64,000 bases of DNA, from assembly GCA_013146195.2 (NCBI GenBank), contig CM028384.1, forward strand, positions 74,003,990-74,067,989, in the 5' to 3' direction. This DNA is from Codonopsis lanceolata. Its lineage: Eukaryota > Streptophyta > Magnoliopsida > Asterales > Campanulaceae. Positions 21,405 through 33,680 of the stretch are shown here, piece after piece; position 1 is the stretch's first letter, and every line of letters begins with the position of its first letter. The position numbers were made by a program, and so were the translations under genes. The notes under the pieces were generated by a model that saw only the letters and a list, made by a program, of their open reading frames with translations, did not search any database and was not told the origin of the DNA.

Positions 21405-21787
21405 CCAACCAAGTAATCTTCGTAGATAGAAAGATAGAGCTATTACATGTATTGCTCTTCACCCAAGCCAAATGCATTCTTTCTTCACTTTGCCACCGCA
21501 TGCTATCACTTTCTCTCTATCTTTACTTTTTTTCTTAACAAGATCGATCCCATGGAAAGGAGCAGTATGAAACATCAAAGTAAGTCAAATGCATCCATCA
21601 ACATTTCAAAATCCATTAACATTAAAAAAATGACTTTCAAACGAGGATTATTTACCCGAAACGGAGAGAGTAACTTGGAACAAACCAAAATGAAAGTTTT
21701 TTCTTTTTTTGTGATGGATGCAGTACAAGTGTACTATGAATAAATTACGTCCATAAATTCGTAAATAATACAGTAGATATAGATATA

Positions 21788-21977
21788 CTCCCCCCATTCC
21801 AGGCAAATAGTCAACTATACTAGTTTGAGATGTTTCACTCTAAGAGTCCACTTGTGTTGTAAATACATTGTTTGTACTTAACTATTTTTTGCAATTATGA
21901 CTAACTTTAATGATATTAATATATTCCTTAATAATTAGACTTTTCAAATTGAGATTCTTTGGGTGGAACGGATGGAG
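21788..21977. mobile_element. Stowaway-like MITE
   Basis: CTCCCCCCATTCCAGGCAAA at the left and GGGTGGAACGGATGGAG at the right are inverted termini between TA dinucleotides (21786-21787 and 21978-21979). 190 bp, no coding content. Confidence 0.8.
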
Positions 21978-22141
21978 TAGATAGCAGCACACTGATTTTT
22001 AAACTACGAGATGATCTCGACGTCTCATTTAGTACAATGATGAATATATAAAGAAATAAATAATATACATATATGGGCATGTGGTGTTATGCCTCGGTCC
22101 TCGAAGATCTCAAGAAATGGAGTTGGGAAAGTTGGTTTAAT

Positions 22142-23143
22142 TGTTAGAAAACTAGTGTTTTTAAGTAAAGTAAATTGGGGCTTTGAGATACTAATTTATT
22201 TGTGAGTCATTTATGTAATGACTATGGTAATTTTGGAATTATGTTATTCTCCTTGAATACATAAGAATACTATATTTGTTTGTCCAACTCAAATATTAGA
22301 TAAATAAGTTATAGAGGTTTGAAGTAGGATATTGGAAGTGGGTTATCCCATATTGGGAAAATATGAAAGGCTTGAAGGGTTTATATACAAAGACTCCTTT
22401 ATGTTGGGTAAGCATGTATATAAAAAACTATCACTCATGCGCCCGCAGGGGGGGTGCAAATCAAGGTTCAATTTGGCTTGGACCAACGTACTCGTGTGCT
22501 CGCACATGCGGACACGAATGTCGGACCAAATTGTGTTACCTTGACAAACCCACCTTTTGTTTATTATTCTTTTTGAATTCAATTTTGTTACTCCAACATT
22601 AAAAAGTATATTAATTTTGTCTTAATGTCTGCTTTAATTGAGTGTTCAATAAGCATAATCAATAGAAATCACACTTTTACAGAACACAAATTCCCCTTCC
22701 TTCGATACACCTGAATTGCATTTCATTTTGTTCATCTTCTTCTTGGCCTCCTGATTGGTGATAGATTCATGGCACTTGCTCAGTTTGTCGGATCTGCCAA
22801 TGCATAGTCATCCGGTGCAACCGTTGTATCCTAGGAGACGATCGTCACGTATAAGAACTCCACGCACTTACAGAGAGTGGGGCAATTAACGTTTCAAGGA
22901 AACTGTGTGTTACACAGGTCTCGGTCACAATTTCCATCAACCAGCAAACTTTTCGTCTAACAGCAAAGATCGTTCTTCTCACCAGCAGACTTGGTAAGAA
23001 GCTACCAACAGATTTCATTTCTGATCAGCAGACTTCACAAGTCTTTTTCACCAGCAGACTTTAGAAGCCTTCACCAGCATACTTCTCAAGTCTTTTGCAT
23101 AACAATACCTTTCATTGTTTTTCCCCTTGGATTTATTCCAACA
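22142..23143 (+). mobile_element. Solo LTR with a 5-bp target-site duplication
   Basis: It starts TGTTAGAAAACTAG and ends TATTCCAACA, with TTAAT duplicated at 22137-22141 and 23144-23148. It contains GTATCCTAGGAGACGATCGT and a small array of CAGCAGACTT units (22940-23095). Neither an internal region nor a second LTR is nearby. The family is probably Copia, from general look only. Confidence 0.85.
22940..23095. repeat. CAGCAGACTT minisatellite inside the solo LTR
   Basis: Units of 25-35 bp contain ACCAGCAGACTT followed by CAAGTCTTTT-type sequence, about five copies. Confidence 0.7.
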
Positions 23144-23179
23144 TTAATCACCTTGCTGGAACTGCTTTAAGATATTCCT

Positions 23180-23360
23180 AAGTCAAAAGAGTTCCATAGG
23201 GATCAGAATGGTAATTTAGGTCATTGACCACGCCAAGTTTGTTGTTCGGTTCGATTCGTGGTTTTGATCTTAATCGAACCAATTACATTCCAAGAGTATG
23301 GCGTTCCGTCGGGATCAGAAGGTAGTGAATTAAGCTTGTGGACCACGCCAAGTTTTAGCC
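23180..23360. repeat. Two degenerate copies of a GGGATCAGAA...GACCACGCCAAG unit
   Basis: TCCATAGGGATCAGAATGG...GACCACGCCAAGTTT and TCCGTCGGGATCAGAAGG...GACCACGCCAAGTTT are about 112 bp apart. They flank the solo LTR insertion site and look like older repeat DNA. Confidence 0.6.
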
Positions 23361-23365
23361 TATTA

Positions 23366-24058
23366 GAGTATGAATAACAATTTGGATCAAACAACCTAAA
23401 TCAAACACCAAATCAAATACAACTTATTAAAAACTAATAAAAATAATTTATTTGATACTCATTTGATTCAAACCCAAAAAAACTCATACAACAATGGTAC
23501 AAAATCCAATACTTTTACATATCTCACCATATTTATCTCAATTACTTTATTTATAAAAAAAAAGAAAACGGCAAAAAACTTGAAAAAATCATAGATTTTT
23601 TTTTTTTGATATTAAAATTAAACAAACCTAGTCTCTGTTTATAGGTAAAAATGTATACTTTAATTCAAGGAAAAAAATAAAAAAAATAATTTTTTTGGCC
23701 AAAAATTGGCCAACAAAAACGAGGTGAAAAAGAAATTAGGGCCACTAGTAAGCTGCCATGTGGAAAGGGGAGGGCAGGAGGCGTCAGTGGCTATCGGCCA
23801 CACGCCTTCTTTTTTTTTTTTAATCTTGACCTTTCAAACGTTGTTATTTTGTGCCTTTAAAAACAAAAATGGTGTAGTTTAATGGTTTGGACGATTGGTT
23901 TGAATTTTTTTATTTGGTTTTGATTTGTAGTATATATTGATCTGAATCAAGCTAAATCAAATAATAATTAGATTAGATACACTTTAAATTCACAATTACA
24001 AACTAAAATTTGATTTAATTCAATTTGATTCGATGTTTAATTTCCGTTATTCTTGTTC
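23366..24058. mobile_element. Harbinger-like MITE, second copy
   Basis: It starts GAGTATGAATAACAATTTGG and ends TATTCTTGTTC, with TTA duplicated at 23363-23365 and 24059-24061. The interior aligns with 17124-17783: ACTAATAAAAATAATTTATT, AATCCAATACTTTTACATAT, TATAGGTAAAAATGTATACT, AGCTGCCATGTGGAAAGGG. Confidence 0.88.
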
Positions 24059-24936
24059 TTACTACATGTTAATATATGGCTATTGTTTCGAGATTGAAGA
24101 AGCCTACTTTACCATTTCTTGACAATGGACATGGACCAAAATTATCGGTCCATTAGGTTGTTTCAATCAATTTATGAGTGATTCCGACCACTCAGTTTTT
24201 CAATAATTTACAACACAGCCATTGAACTATGAAATTGTGCAAATAGATTGAACTCATACGGCCCAATTTCCCCATTTTAAGAATTGTTAACTTTTTCCGT
24301 GATATTAAATAGTTGCATGATTTCTATTTTATCCTTTCATTTAGGCCACCGAACTTTATATATTTGGGTAATTTACAAGGGTAAAGGAGGAAATTTATAT
24401 CCATCTAACGGAAAATATAACCGTTATCCAAAAAAGAGATGGAGTGAGCTGAAAACTTAGTATAGTGACATTTGTGTATATTTTGCAGAACCGGTGATCG
24501 CTTTGTAATTTTTTGAAAAATTTAATGGCCCGAATCCTTTGCCTTCTGAGTGCTATCATCATATTATAAATATAGTGAAACCACCCAAATCCAGGTCTAT
24601 AAAAGTAGGTGGATTATGTTTTTGAAAAGTTTGTTTCAAGTTGGGTTTAAACCTAACTATTAGAATGTGGTCTCCATCACAAGGGCTTCGTATTTACTCC
24701 CTCCATTTTAGGTGAAGAGTTTTCGTTTAAAAGTTAAATTTTTTTAAAAATAATAATTTTAATAACTCATTAATAATAAAATAATAGTTTCACTTAATGA
24801 TCATATGTTCATTGAATTATGTGGTAGCTTTCAAATATATTTTTATATGCATACTGAAAATTTAAGAAACTCTGATACAATATTGGATTTAGTTCGCGAA
24901 ATAGGATTTCAACAAAAATTTAAAGTAAAATTGCAG

Positions 24937-25200
24937 GTTAATCCACTTTTAAAAGTTTTTAACTATTTTACACGTCGATATTTTTTCGAAACTGAAAAAA
25001 AAAACACTTTTGATGCATCACGATACATCATTTAATAACGCGATGCATCATTTGATATCAGATGAGACACACATTTATACATTGTGATACATTCTTTTGT
25101 GCATCGTGATGTATGTCGTGTCTTTTTCTGGTTTGAAAAAAAATATTAAAGTGTAAAAACGGTTGCATATTTTCCAAAGTAGACTAGCCGAAATTTCCCC
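24937..25200. mobile_element. Short member of the CCGGTC-end family with a GATGCATC array
   Basis: The left end AATTGCAGGTTAATCCACTT and the complement of the right end (GGGGAAATTTCGGCTAGTCT) are related termini. The centre holds GATGCATCACGATACATC units (25005-25120). No clean target duplication was found. Confidence 0.5.
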
Positions 25201-25225
25201 AATTTTTAATAAGACAAATATTTGG

Positions 25226-25340
25226 GTAAGACGGTCTTACATATATTTTTTGTAAGACAGAACCTCTTTATTTGACTCAACGTATGTTGATGGATTAAAC
25301 TGTGAGAAAATAAGACTCCGTCTTACAAATTAAGATCGGG
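25226..25340. mobile_element. Small hairpin MITE with GTAAGACGGTCTTAC ends
   Basis: The palindromic word GTAAGACGGTCTTAC starts the element, and CCGTCTTACAAATTAAGATC closes it. Similar copies lie at 44405-44500 (reverse) and 62027-62162. Confidence 0.65.
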
Positions 25341-25510
25341 CATACTCTTTTAATAACTACTTCTGATGTATCTTACTACCCAAGTAAATATTATGATTAG
25401 TTACAACCGGTCATCCTCATATTTCATATTTTGAGTAGTTTTTCACTATTTGATTCCCTTTAGATATTTCAATATTTTGTAAAACCATAATTTACTGAAA
25501 ATCAAAAGGA

Positions 25511-25832
25511 GTCGTTTGGTAATTAGGATTAACGTCAGATATGATTTATAAGCCGAATTTATGAGTGTTTGGTACCAAATAGACGGTCTAAACAAATAAT
25601 TCATGTTTTTAGGATAAGACTCTTATCCTCTTGATGATTATGCCGAGAGAGAGAGAGAGAGAGAGAGAGAGTGTTATTATTAGCACCCTCACTAAATAAA
25701 ACATGAGATTACCTTTTTATTCCAAAACTGCCCCCTATATTTTCTTATCAGGAGTAATAGTGAGGGCGATAATAGTACCGGGGTTAATAGTATTACTTAT
25801 AACTGTCCGACTACCAAATAAGCCCTAAATCT
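25511..25832. mobile_element. MITE with TCGTTTGGTAATTAGG ends, copy 1
   Basis: The left end GTCGTTTGGTAATTAGGATT pairs with the complement of the right end (GGGCTTATTTGGTAGTCGG). The interior shares TTATTAGC(A/G)CCCTCA, AAAACATG(A/C)GATTA and AATAGTGAGGGCG-like words with 44531-44826. A GA microsatellite interrupts it. Confidence 0.65.
25645..25671. repeat. GA dinucleotide microsatellite
   Basis: Uninterrupted GA repeat of about 13 units inside a MITE. Confidence 0.95.
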
Positions 25833-27480
25833 CCTCTCCATTGCGATTTAAGGTGTATTCTTCGTCATAATTTACATGATTCTGGTTTGTGATTTTTGAA
25901 TTCACTCTCTCTCTCTCTCTTTCTCGTCTTTACAATAACTCCAACGATACCCCAAAATCTTTGATTTGGAGGTTTGGTTATCAAATTCCAGCTCCAACCG
26001 AACCCCAAACCCAATACCAATTTTTGGGTTGGCTATAGTGTTACCCAAATTTGGGGTTCCACTGTAGCATAACCTCTTTGGTATTGGTGGGACCCATGCC
26101 ATTAAATTAATTTTTAATGATTATACAATTGTTAAAATTATTTATGATATAATATTTTTTTATTTAAATGTATTAAAAATTAATAAATATCTAATATTGG
26201 ATAATATAAATAAATAATGATAATATTAAGTATTTTAAACTATTGAACATTATTAATTCAATAATTTTATAACATTTTTTATATTATTTGTAGATTTCAT
26301 TTACAAATAAATAAATAAATTATTATTATACTAATTATAGAACACCAATTTCACATTTAAACTAAAAAAATGCATACATATTAAAATTTAAAATTATTAG
26401 AACATTTATGAACTTAAAAGTACATACATTAACACACCACAAATAAAATGACATACAACTTGAAAAACACTGACATATAACTTTCTAAAAAATACAGTTA
26501 TTAATTAAATTATATTTCTTCAATTTAGTTTAAAAAATTACTAATTTTGAAATATTATTAATGACGTAAATATAACTATTAAATATACTAAAATTATTAA
26601 TTGTGTAATCTTAATAATTATTATTTAAAAGGTTAATCTATATTATAAAACAGCTAGGTAATTGACTATGACAATTCAGAGATTGAGATTAAATTATCTT
26701 TAAAAATTTAACAGTTGAGATTCACCCTCGCATTCACATGTGTGAGTAGTTATTCATTTTTAACCCCCAACAATTAATATTATGAGTAGACACCCCCTTT
26801 TTTTCTCTTTATATTTTATCTTCATATTATAAATTCACACTCTATGATTCATTTTCTCAACAGTCGTTTATATTATAAAATAGTTAGGTAATTGACTAGG
26901 ACTATTCAAATGTTGAGATTAAATTATCTTTAAAAATTTAACGATTGAGATTCACCCTCGCATTCACATGTGTGAGTAGTTATCAATTTTTAGTCCCCTA
27001 CAATTAATATTATGAGCAGACACCACCTTTTCATCTCCCTATATTTTATCTTCATATTATAAAGTCACAATCTACAATTAATTTTCTGAATAGTCACCCC
27101 TTATAAAACATCAATTCTTCAACTATCATTTGAAACAATATATCCCACAACTATAACATTTTTTGAAATCGCACCTTCTATTTAGGTACTGTCATTTCAA
27201 TTGACGAAATCAAATATACTGACATCATGTCATAGGCGCGAGCATGAAAATCTAGTAGCAAATTAATATGCATGTTTGATAAATAAAGTAAAAGAAATAA
27301 AAATAGAATATGCTAAGAAATATTCTATGTAAAGTGAGATTTGAGGTTATGTGTTGAAGTTAAAATAGTGTTTAGTACTGAAATAAATCAAATTTGAAGT
27401 AAAATCTAACAAAATTTAAGATTCCTTATTGGAGGTGGTCATACAAACCCAAATTCAATAACGTAGAAGGCCAACCCACA
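25833..27480. other. AT-rich repeat region without genes
   Basis: The GC-poor block starts with a pyrimidine microsatellite (25904-25924) and CTCCAACGATACCCC, and ends with ATTGGAGGTGGTCAT. The CTCCAA-type ends facing outward suggest a large non-autonomous DNA element, but no target duplication is clear. The centre holds a tandem duplication (26638-27098). Confidence 0.4.
26638..27098. repeat. Tandem duplication, about 229-bp unit
   Basis: Both copies carry GGTAATTGACTA, TGAGATTAAATTATCTTTAA, GAGATTCACCCTCGCATTCA, CATGTGTGAGTAGTTAT and TATATTTTATCTTCATATTA. They diverge by scattered substitutions. Confidence 0.88.
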
Positions 27481-28590
27481 CCCTTAGTGACTTTGGTTCG
27501 GTAATTTTTGACTTTCTCTCTTTGATCTCACTATCATTTTATTTATGTTTCTTTTACTTTATTTTCAAACATTACAAAAGAAAACCCAAAAATCACAAAA
27601 CCGAAGGTCACCAAAATTGCAACCCAAACACACCCTATATGTTGATAAGTGCTTTATGCTTTCTCAAAAGAAAAGGAAAAAGAGAGAGAGAGATGAATAT
27701 ATCAAAAGCCAAAATTGACGTAACCGTCATCGGTTCAATTATTTAGTCATGTTATTTATGCAAATCATTTAGCAACATTGTATTACTGATTTACTTTGAC
27801 TAATAAATAATTGATCCATGATGGAAATAATTGACTTAATAGTGAAAGAATCCGATGAATGCGTCAAGAATAATTATATTGAGTGAGTATTGATAAAAAA
27901 AATTGAATCTTATTACAAGTTCGAGTTTGTAGTATTATTATAACTTTTCGTATTAAGTCAGTCGTTAAATAATTTAGTTCATGAAAATTTGAAATATACA
28001 TGTTATTACTTAGAAAATAATGAATTTGATTTGATGATGTATAAATTTAATTAATTTTAATTTGACGATATTAAAACTACAACTTGTAAAAATATCACAA
28101 GCTCGAGCGTCTTAAAAAAAAATTACTCCCAAATTTTGTTTATAAGGAATTAACTCAAGATTAAATCCCAACCAAGGTTAAAATAATTCACGACACCTTG
28201 ACCCAGGAGCTTTTAACTAGCAGTCTGGCATATGGCATCGCAACCTAAAATATAAAATAATGTTAAATGCATCTAAAAAGAATCATATGCACCCTACAGG
28301 GCCTACACCACTCCTTTATTACAAAAGATTGATGGTTATAAGTTCCTAACTTCCTCGTATATCAGGAAATCGTTATTAAGTTTGTTCAGGAGTTCTTTGT
28401 AAATACTAACTCTTTTTTAGTTGTATTTGTGTATTGTAAATTTGTAATTATAAAATAGAGATACCTTGCCTTGTAAAAATTGAGTTTTTTCACGGCAACT
28501 CGAAATTCTTCAGGGATGATCCTAAAAACTTGAAATTCTTCAGGGATGATCCTAAAACGTACTTATATATTGATTTTATTTTATTTTTGG
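27481..28590. other. AT-rich intergenic DNA, nothing recognised
   Basis: No gene, element end or clear repeat is seen, apart from a short direct repeat of CTTGAAATTCTTCAGGGATG-type sequence near 28500-28555. Confidence 0.4.
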
Positions 28591-29200
28591 GAAAAATTCT
28601 GTCCAGTCCCCTTTAGACGCCTTCCAACCGCTAAAGGATATTTTTTAGGGTGAAATGATTATAATACCATTAATGAACCGAACCCGAAAGGGTACTACCA
28701 TGACTCACTTGTGCATTGCATCGCACCAAATTTATGCACTGCGATGCATCAACTTAAATTACTTAATCTAATTTATACATCGCACTGTACCAAGTCAAAC
28801 ACTTAATTGATGCATTACGTTGCACAAATATAAATGATGCATCACGTTGAAAAACTGTAATGAATCAGATTTTCGTGTCTCTTCTTTCTTGTACACAATC
28901 AACAAATGATTCAAATTGATCCAACTTTTTACATCTCAAATCTAAATCGATGCATCACGATTCACAAATGATACATGCATCTAGAATTTAAAAAGGTGTT
29001 CAACAACAAACAAAATTTTTTTTAGACATTTCATTGAAAAGTTTACATGCATAACAACACAACACACAAAGTGAATCCAGTTTGAATGAAAGATATTGTA
29101 AGTCCAGTAGACAACGAAATAAGGCTAGAGGAAGATGAATAGCCTTTTAAAAACTTTAAGGGTTATTTTGAAAACCTTCAAAACTAGTAGCGGAAATAAT
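28590..29200. mobile_element. MULE-like element D of the CCGGTC-end family, approximate
   Basis: The left part GGGAAAAATTCTGTCCAGTC, then CCGCTAAAGGATATTTTTTA and AATACCATTAATGAACCGAA, follows the family pattern. A GATGCATC-type array occupies 28690-28980. The right end near AAAACTAGTAGCGGAAATAA is tentative. Confidence 0.45.
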
Positions 29201-29325
29201 GAGTTATCAGCATATAGAAAAGTTATTCTATTAGCTAATGGCCAAAACACTCTAAATCAACTATTGACACGGGTTTAAGTAGTAAATGTTGTAAGTAGAT
29301 CACTTAATATAAAAAATGAACCGAA

Positions 29326-29330
<5 letters not shown>

Positions 29331-29411
<81 letters not shown>
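29331..29411. repeat. Long AT dinucleotide microsatellite
   Basis: About 40 uninterrupted AT units. Its length in any assembly should be treated with caution. Confidence 0.97.
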
Positions 29412-29412
<1 letters not shown>

Positions 29413-30955
29413 CAATTAAGTAAATGATTTAAAAATATAACTGACTGACACTTAAGTAGATTGAAACTGTTTAAGTATGAGAAACAATTCTATCAGCTAG
29501 AATATAAAAGACAGAGTATTTAGGAATGATTCAAAATGTACGTGTAAACTGCTACGTTCACTACCAAGTTTGTCAAACTTTGATTTTAATTTGAAGTGCA
29601 CTAAATATATTAAAATTCTAAATGATCACTAACGGATCTGTGTAGAACAAAAACCAGTGTTTGAGAAGTGTGATTGTGAAACAATCAAACTTGTGCAACA
29701 ATCAAGTATTCATTAAAGATTATGAAGAAGTAAAGATTGGAATAAAATGATTGTTTAAACAAGAATTATAAAAGAATAATATGTGAAGGATTATCTAGTA
29801 AGTGTTTGAGGACTGGACCACTTCAAGGAAAGAATTTCTTGAAGGAATGTTGAGTGTCCAGTCCTCCTGAGTTGAACAAAATCAAAGAGAGAGTATCATG
29901 TAAGCAAACAATGATAGCTTCAACCACTCTATCATCTATTCACCGTATCTTCTACTCATATTCAATCTTTGCTCTAAAGCTTATTTAAAGAGATCTTGAA
30001 TAATAGCCGTTTGGAAAGAGCATGGATGATCTTTGAAAGATGATGATGAAATCTTTTATTTAATGTACAGAGATTTTGTAGAGGATTTTAGATGATATCT
30101 CCCAACATAAGATAATAAATAGGGTGGTTAGCTATAAGATATGAAATAGTGAAGAACATTTAAGAAATATATAAAAAGTCTTCATATAAATAGTTTTATG
30201 TTTGAAAAATGATGGCCAGATAATAATTAAATATTTGCACGCGCAGACCAAATGTTTAATATGATACTGTTTGAAATATTTTTAACAAAAGTTTTGAAGA
30301 CTTAAAGTTTTAAGTCTTTTTAAAGTAATATTCCAACAATGTATAGTGTTTCAGCAAATAGAAAATTTAAGCGATTAAGTAAATGCTGACACTGTGTTAT
30401 CAGCAACAATAAGATGCTGATGACTATATTTAAGCATATAAGATATTTTACTTTAAGAATGCTGCTTAACAAAGTCTATGTGTATAGATGTTAAAAAGAT
30501 CAGGAATCGTAGGGTCGACCCTATTAACCGAAACATGAAAGAGTTAGAGTTGGAAAAATCCAACTCGTTTAATAAATGGGCTGATCGTATAGGGTCGCTG
30601 GTAAACTGGGTTGGCCCGCGGGCTGGACGATTTGTTTTTGGCTAAAATGAGGGTTCAGAATGTTAGAAGTAAAATTTAATTGAACCCCCAACCTCTCAGG
30701 AGGATAAGAACTTGAGGATGATACCTTTCACCACTCAACCATCCTGACTTGTTTGTTTGAAATTCAATTGCGTAATATATATTATCATTTCATTTTGTAA
30801 ACCAATGTCTATCCCCTGTTACCTTTGTGATGATATATATGTATTTGATGAAAGTCAAACTCAAACATGGTCGTAAGTACAATTCTAAGACATATAAGTT
30901 TCCAAAATTGGTCAAAATGAGATTTTTGGATACATAATTAGATATGTTAAAAGGG
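29412..30955. other. AT-rich repeat DNA, possibly a minus-strand LTR
   Basis: No gene is seen. On the minus strand a TTTAAATAAGCTTTAGAGC segment near 29985 resembles an LTR promoter, and GGACTGGACC/GTCCAGTCCTC (29814-29865) forms a large inverted pair. I could not find matching element ends. Confidence 0.3.
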
Positions 30956-30963
30956 GCGAGAAC

Positions 30964-33060
30964 CAGAGCTGTCAAATAGGGCAAAAGCGCGCTGCCATGC
31001 CCGCCTCACCACCTATTAGGGGTGGGTTGGGCTAGTGTATTCAAGACCCATTAGGATGCGGGCTTTTCGGACGGTGGGTTTTCGCGGGTTGAGGTGGGGC
31101 GGGCCGCATATTCTGGACTTAATTAATTAATTTGTTAATTTGTAAGTTACTAATTTACTAAGTTATAAGTTAATAAGTAATAACTTATATCATGAAGCGG
31201 CCCAGCCCATATTTCCATATCCGTTGTCCGTTGAGTAGGCCATTGACCTTGAGTTGAGGCAGTAAGTAAGGGAGTAAGGGTTAGGTTAGGGTGAAGACTG
31301 AAGAACTGAAGAAGAGTTGAAGACTCTCAGCCTCGTCGTCTCATCTGTGATTTGTCGTCTTCGTCTCAGAGCTCCTCTTATTCCGTCACTCGTCTCTCTG
31401 TCGTTCACACTTCACGCTTTCTCCCTCCACTAAGTCACTGACTAGGATCGAGGAGACGAGGACCTCCACTCTCCAGCGACAACTCACGGCCGAGTAGGCG
31501 TAGCCGATTGCTGACAGCGTCTTCGCCGTCCCTGCTTCCAGATCCCGGCATCTGCTCCAGCCTCCAGTCCTGTTGCTTCCAGATCCCAGCGTCCCTGCTT
31601 CAGACCTCAGTGTATGTTACATATGTAGGACTCTTCATTTTACTATCTGAGGTTAAGCTCTGGCCTTAAGCTCCGACCTCCATTTCTGTTTTGTTTCACA
31701 GTTTGAGGCTTTGAGCTCTGCTATGGACTATTATGCTTACTAATTACTATGTTATACTTATATTTAATATTTGTGTATATTGGTATATTGGTAGTATATG
31801 TATATTGGTATAATATAATTGCTTAATTGGTATCATCATATCATGGTATTGGTAATTTCACTAATTTGGTATAGTCAGTAATAATGTATCAGTAATTCAA
31901 ATTTTTGGTTCAATTGGTATATTGGGTTTTAATTTTTTATGTAAGACTAGAGTTTGAATTTTTGCCTAATTGGTGTACATTGGTATAGTGGTTTTTAATT
32001 TATTTTTTTTATGAAAATGAATAAATGATGTCAAAGAAAATATGTTCTGGTTCAATTTTATTGCATTATTCCTTAGAAGTTGTATGCCATTAAAGAAGCT
32101 TATCTTGGCGTTTCAAAAATTTTTTCTTAATTTTCCTACAATTATCTTGCTATTTGCAGATTAAGAATTAAGTGGAAGAAATCAAGAATCATAGAATCTA
32201 CTACGAATCAATGTATTGATTTAGATGGAGACCAATTAGAAACTAATAAGAGTAATACTAATGAAGAATCCAGTCGATCTATTAAAATTAAAAGGTCAAA
32301 AGAAATATCAAATGTTTGGAGGTCCTATAATAAGATAAGCGTGGACGGTGAAGGGGTAGAAATAGCAGAATGTAAGGGATGTCTTATTATATGTAGGTAA
32401 AGGTGATGAAGAAGATGCAAATGTTCAAAAGTCCCCATCGAAAGCATCCGCGTCAAATGTGGTAGAAATTATTGATGAAGACAATGTAGATGATTTTGAT
32501 GATAACATTGTGATTTCCTAATTGGTGATTTGGCATTTAGGTGGATGAAATTTGAAACTTATTATTTATATTTAGTATTTGAAGTATTTTGAATTTAATG
32601 GATATGCAATTTAATTTTGTTATTTGGTATTTTAAGTATTTTGAATTTAATGGTTAATTGGTTATGTAATTTAGTTATTTAATATTTTGAATTTAATGGA
32701 TTATGGATATATAATTTACTAATTTTGTTATATTTTTATTTACTTATTTAGTATTTTAAGTATTTTGAATATATTAATGGATATGTAATTTTGTTAATTG
32801 AAGTATTATGAATTTAATGGTTTATTTGTCGAAAATTCAAATCTATCCTAAATTCAAATAATTGATAATAAATAATAAAAAAATTTAATAAACCATTTTT
32901 TGCGGGCTTGCCCGTTTTGCCCGCGGCCCTACGCGGGGCGGGTTGGGCTAGGAGTTTTCAGGACCGTTATATTCAGGGGCTTTCCCGCCCCACCCCGTTT
33001 CACAACGGGCTTTTTAGGCCCACGGGCAAACCCGCCAGCAGGCCCGTTTTGACAGCTTTA
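30964..33060 (+). mobile_element. hAT-type element, internally deleted, perfect 8-bp target-site duplication
   Basis: GCGAGAAC is duplicated at 30956-30963 and 33061-33068. The termini CAGAGCTGTCAAATAGGGC and complement TAAAGCTGTCAAAACGGGC are the classic CAGRGxTGTCAA ends of Ac-like hAT elements, and are followed by GC-rich GCGGGC/GCCCGC subterminal repeats. The interior has a GC-rich leader (31200-31720), a leader intron acceptor (TTTGCAG at 32159), a BED-finger remnant (32160-32400) and a short acidic C-terminal tail (32402-32521). The catalytic core is missing, so it depends on another transposase. Confidence 0.92.
32160..32521 (+). pseudogene. Remnant hAT transposase: BED zinc-finger start fused to acidic C-terminal tail
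   Basis: From the acceptor at 32159 the frame runs through IKIKRSKEISNVWRSYNKIS, VDGEGVEIAECKGC, then stops at TAA (32398-32400). A VW...C-x-x-C layout is the first half of a BED-type DNA-binding finger; the His/Cys half is lost. The next frame (32402-32521) gives GDEEDANVQKSPSK and an acidic VEIIDEDNVDDFDDN tail, as seen near the end of Ac-like transposases. The RNase-H-like catalytic domain and dimerisation region are deleted between them. Confidence 0.7.
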
Positions 33061-33162
33061 GCGAGAACCACATGGTTGTCCCTGCTAATCGGGAATCAGA
33101 AAGGGTTAGGGTCGGAAAATCCAACCTGTTTAAATTATTTGCTAAACGAGTTGACCTTAGTA

Positions 33163-33418
33163 CTCCCTCCGTCCCTAAATTATCATCCTCCTTTCCTTTT
33201 TCGTTCATTCCAAAATAATTGTTCAGTTTGAAACTTACATTTTTAGCACATCACTTTTACCACTTTACCCTTACTTTTTCACTTTACTTTATTATGGGCC
33301 ACATACACATGGGCTTTAAAGGAAACTACACATTAAACCAATATAACTAATCAAGTCAATTTTTTTTCTTAAACTGTGCGTCGGGTCAACTAGGACGATT
33401 ATTTATGGATGGAGGGAG
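33163..33418. mobile_element. Stowaway MITE, complete
   Basis: CTCCCTCCGTCCCTAAATTA at the left and its imperfect complement ending GGATGGAGGGAG at the right lie between TA dinucleotides (33161-33162, 33419-33420). 256 bp. Homologues are at 42541, 45855, 63040 and 63369. Confidence 0.92.
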
Positions 33419-33680
33419 TATTATATTTTACTATTTGATTAAAATATTTGATTGTATTAACTTCTTACCACCATTTATTTTATGTTATTTTATTATTATA
33501 GATGAAAAGGATAATGGTGTTTAAGATGATACTTTCTCAAAAGAAAACTCGATTTCACGTGTTTAATTCGTATTGTTAATCGTTGTCATTTGTCCGTCAA
33601 TATGGTTGTTACTTAATTTCGAATTTTTTATTTAAATAAGACGTTATGTGTTAATAGGGCTGACCCTGTTAAACCGTACA

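Larger units (their letters stand above)
24062..25510. other. AT-rich intergenic DNA with small MITEs
   Basis: No gene is seen. It includes a left Stowaway end (CTCCCTCCATTTTAGG near 24698), a short CCGGTC-end element (about 24937-25200) and a hairpin MITE (25226-25340). Confidence 0.45.

Noticed and set aside
30220..30440. Possible LTR end (GATAACACAGTGTCAGC-type) on the minus strand
   Set aside because: No matching opposite end or target duplication was found, so I kept only a general note.
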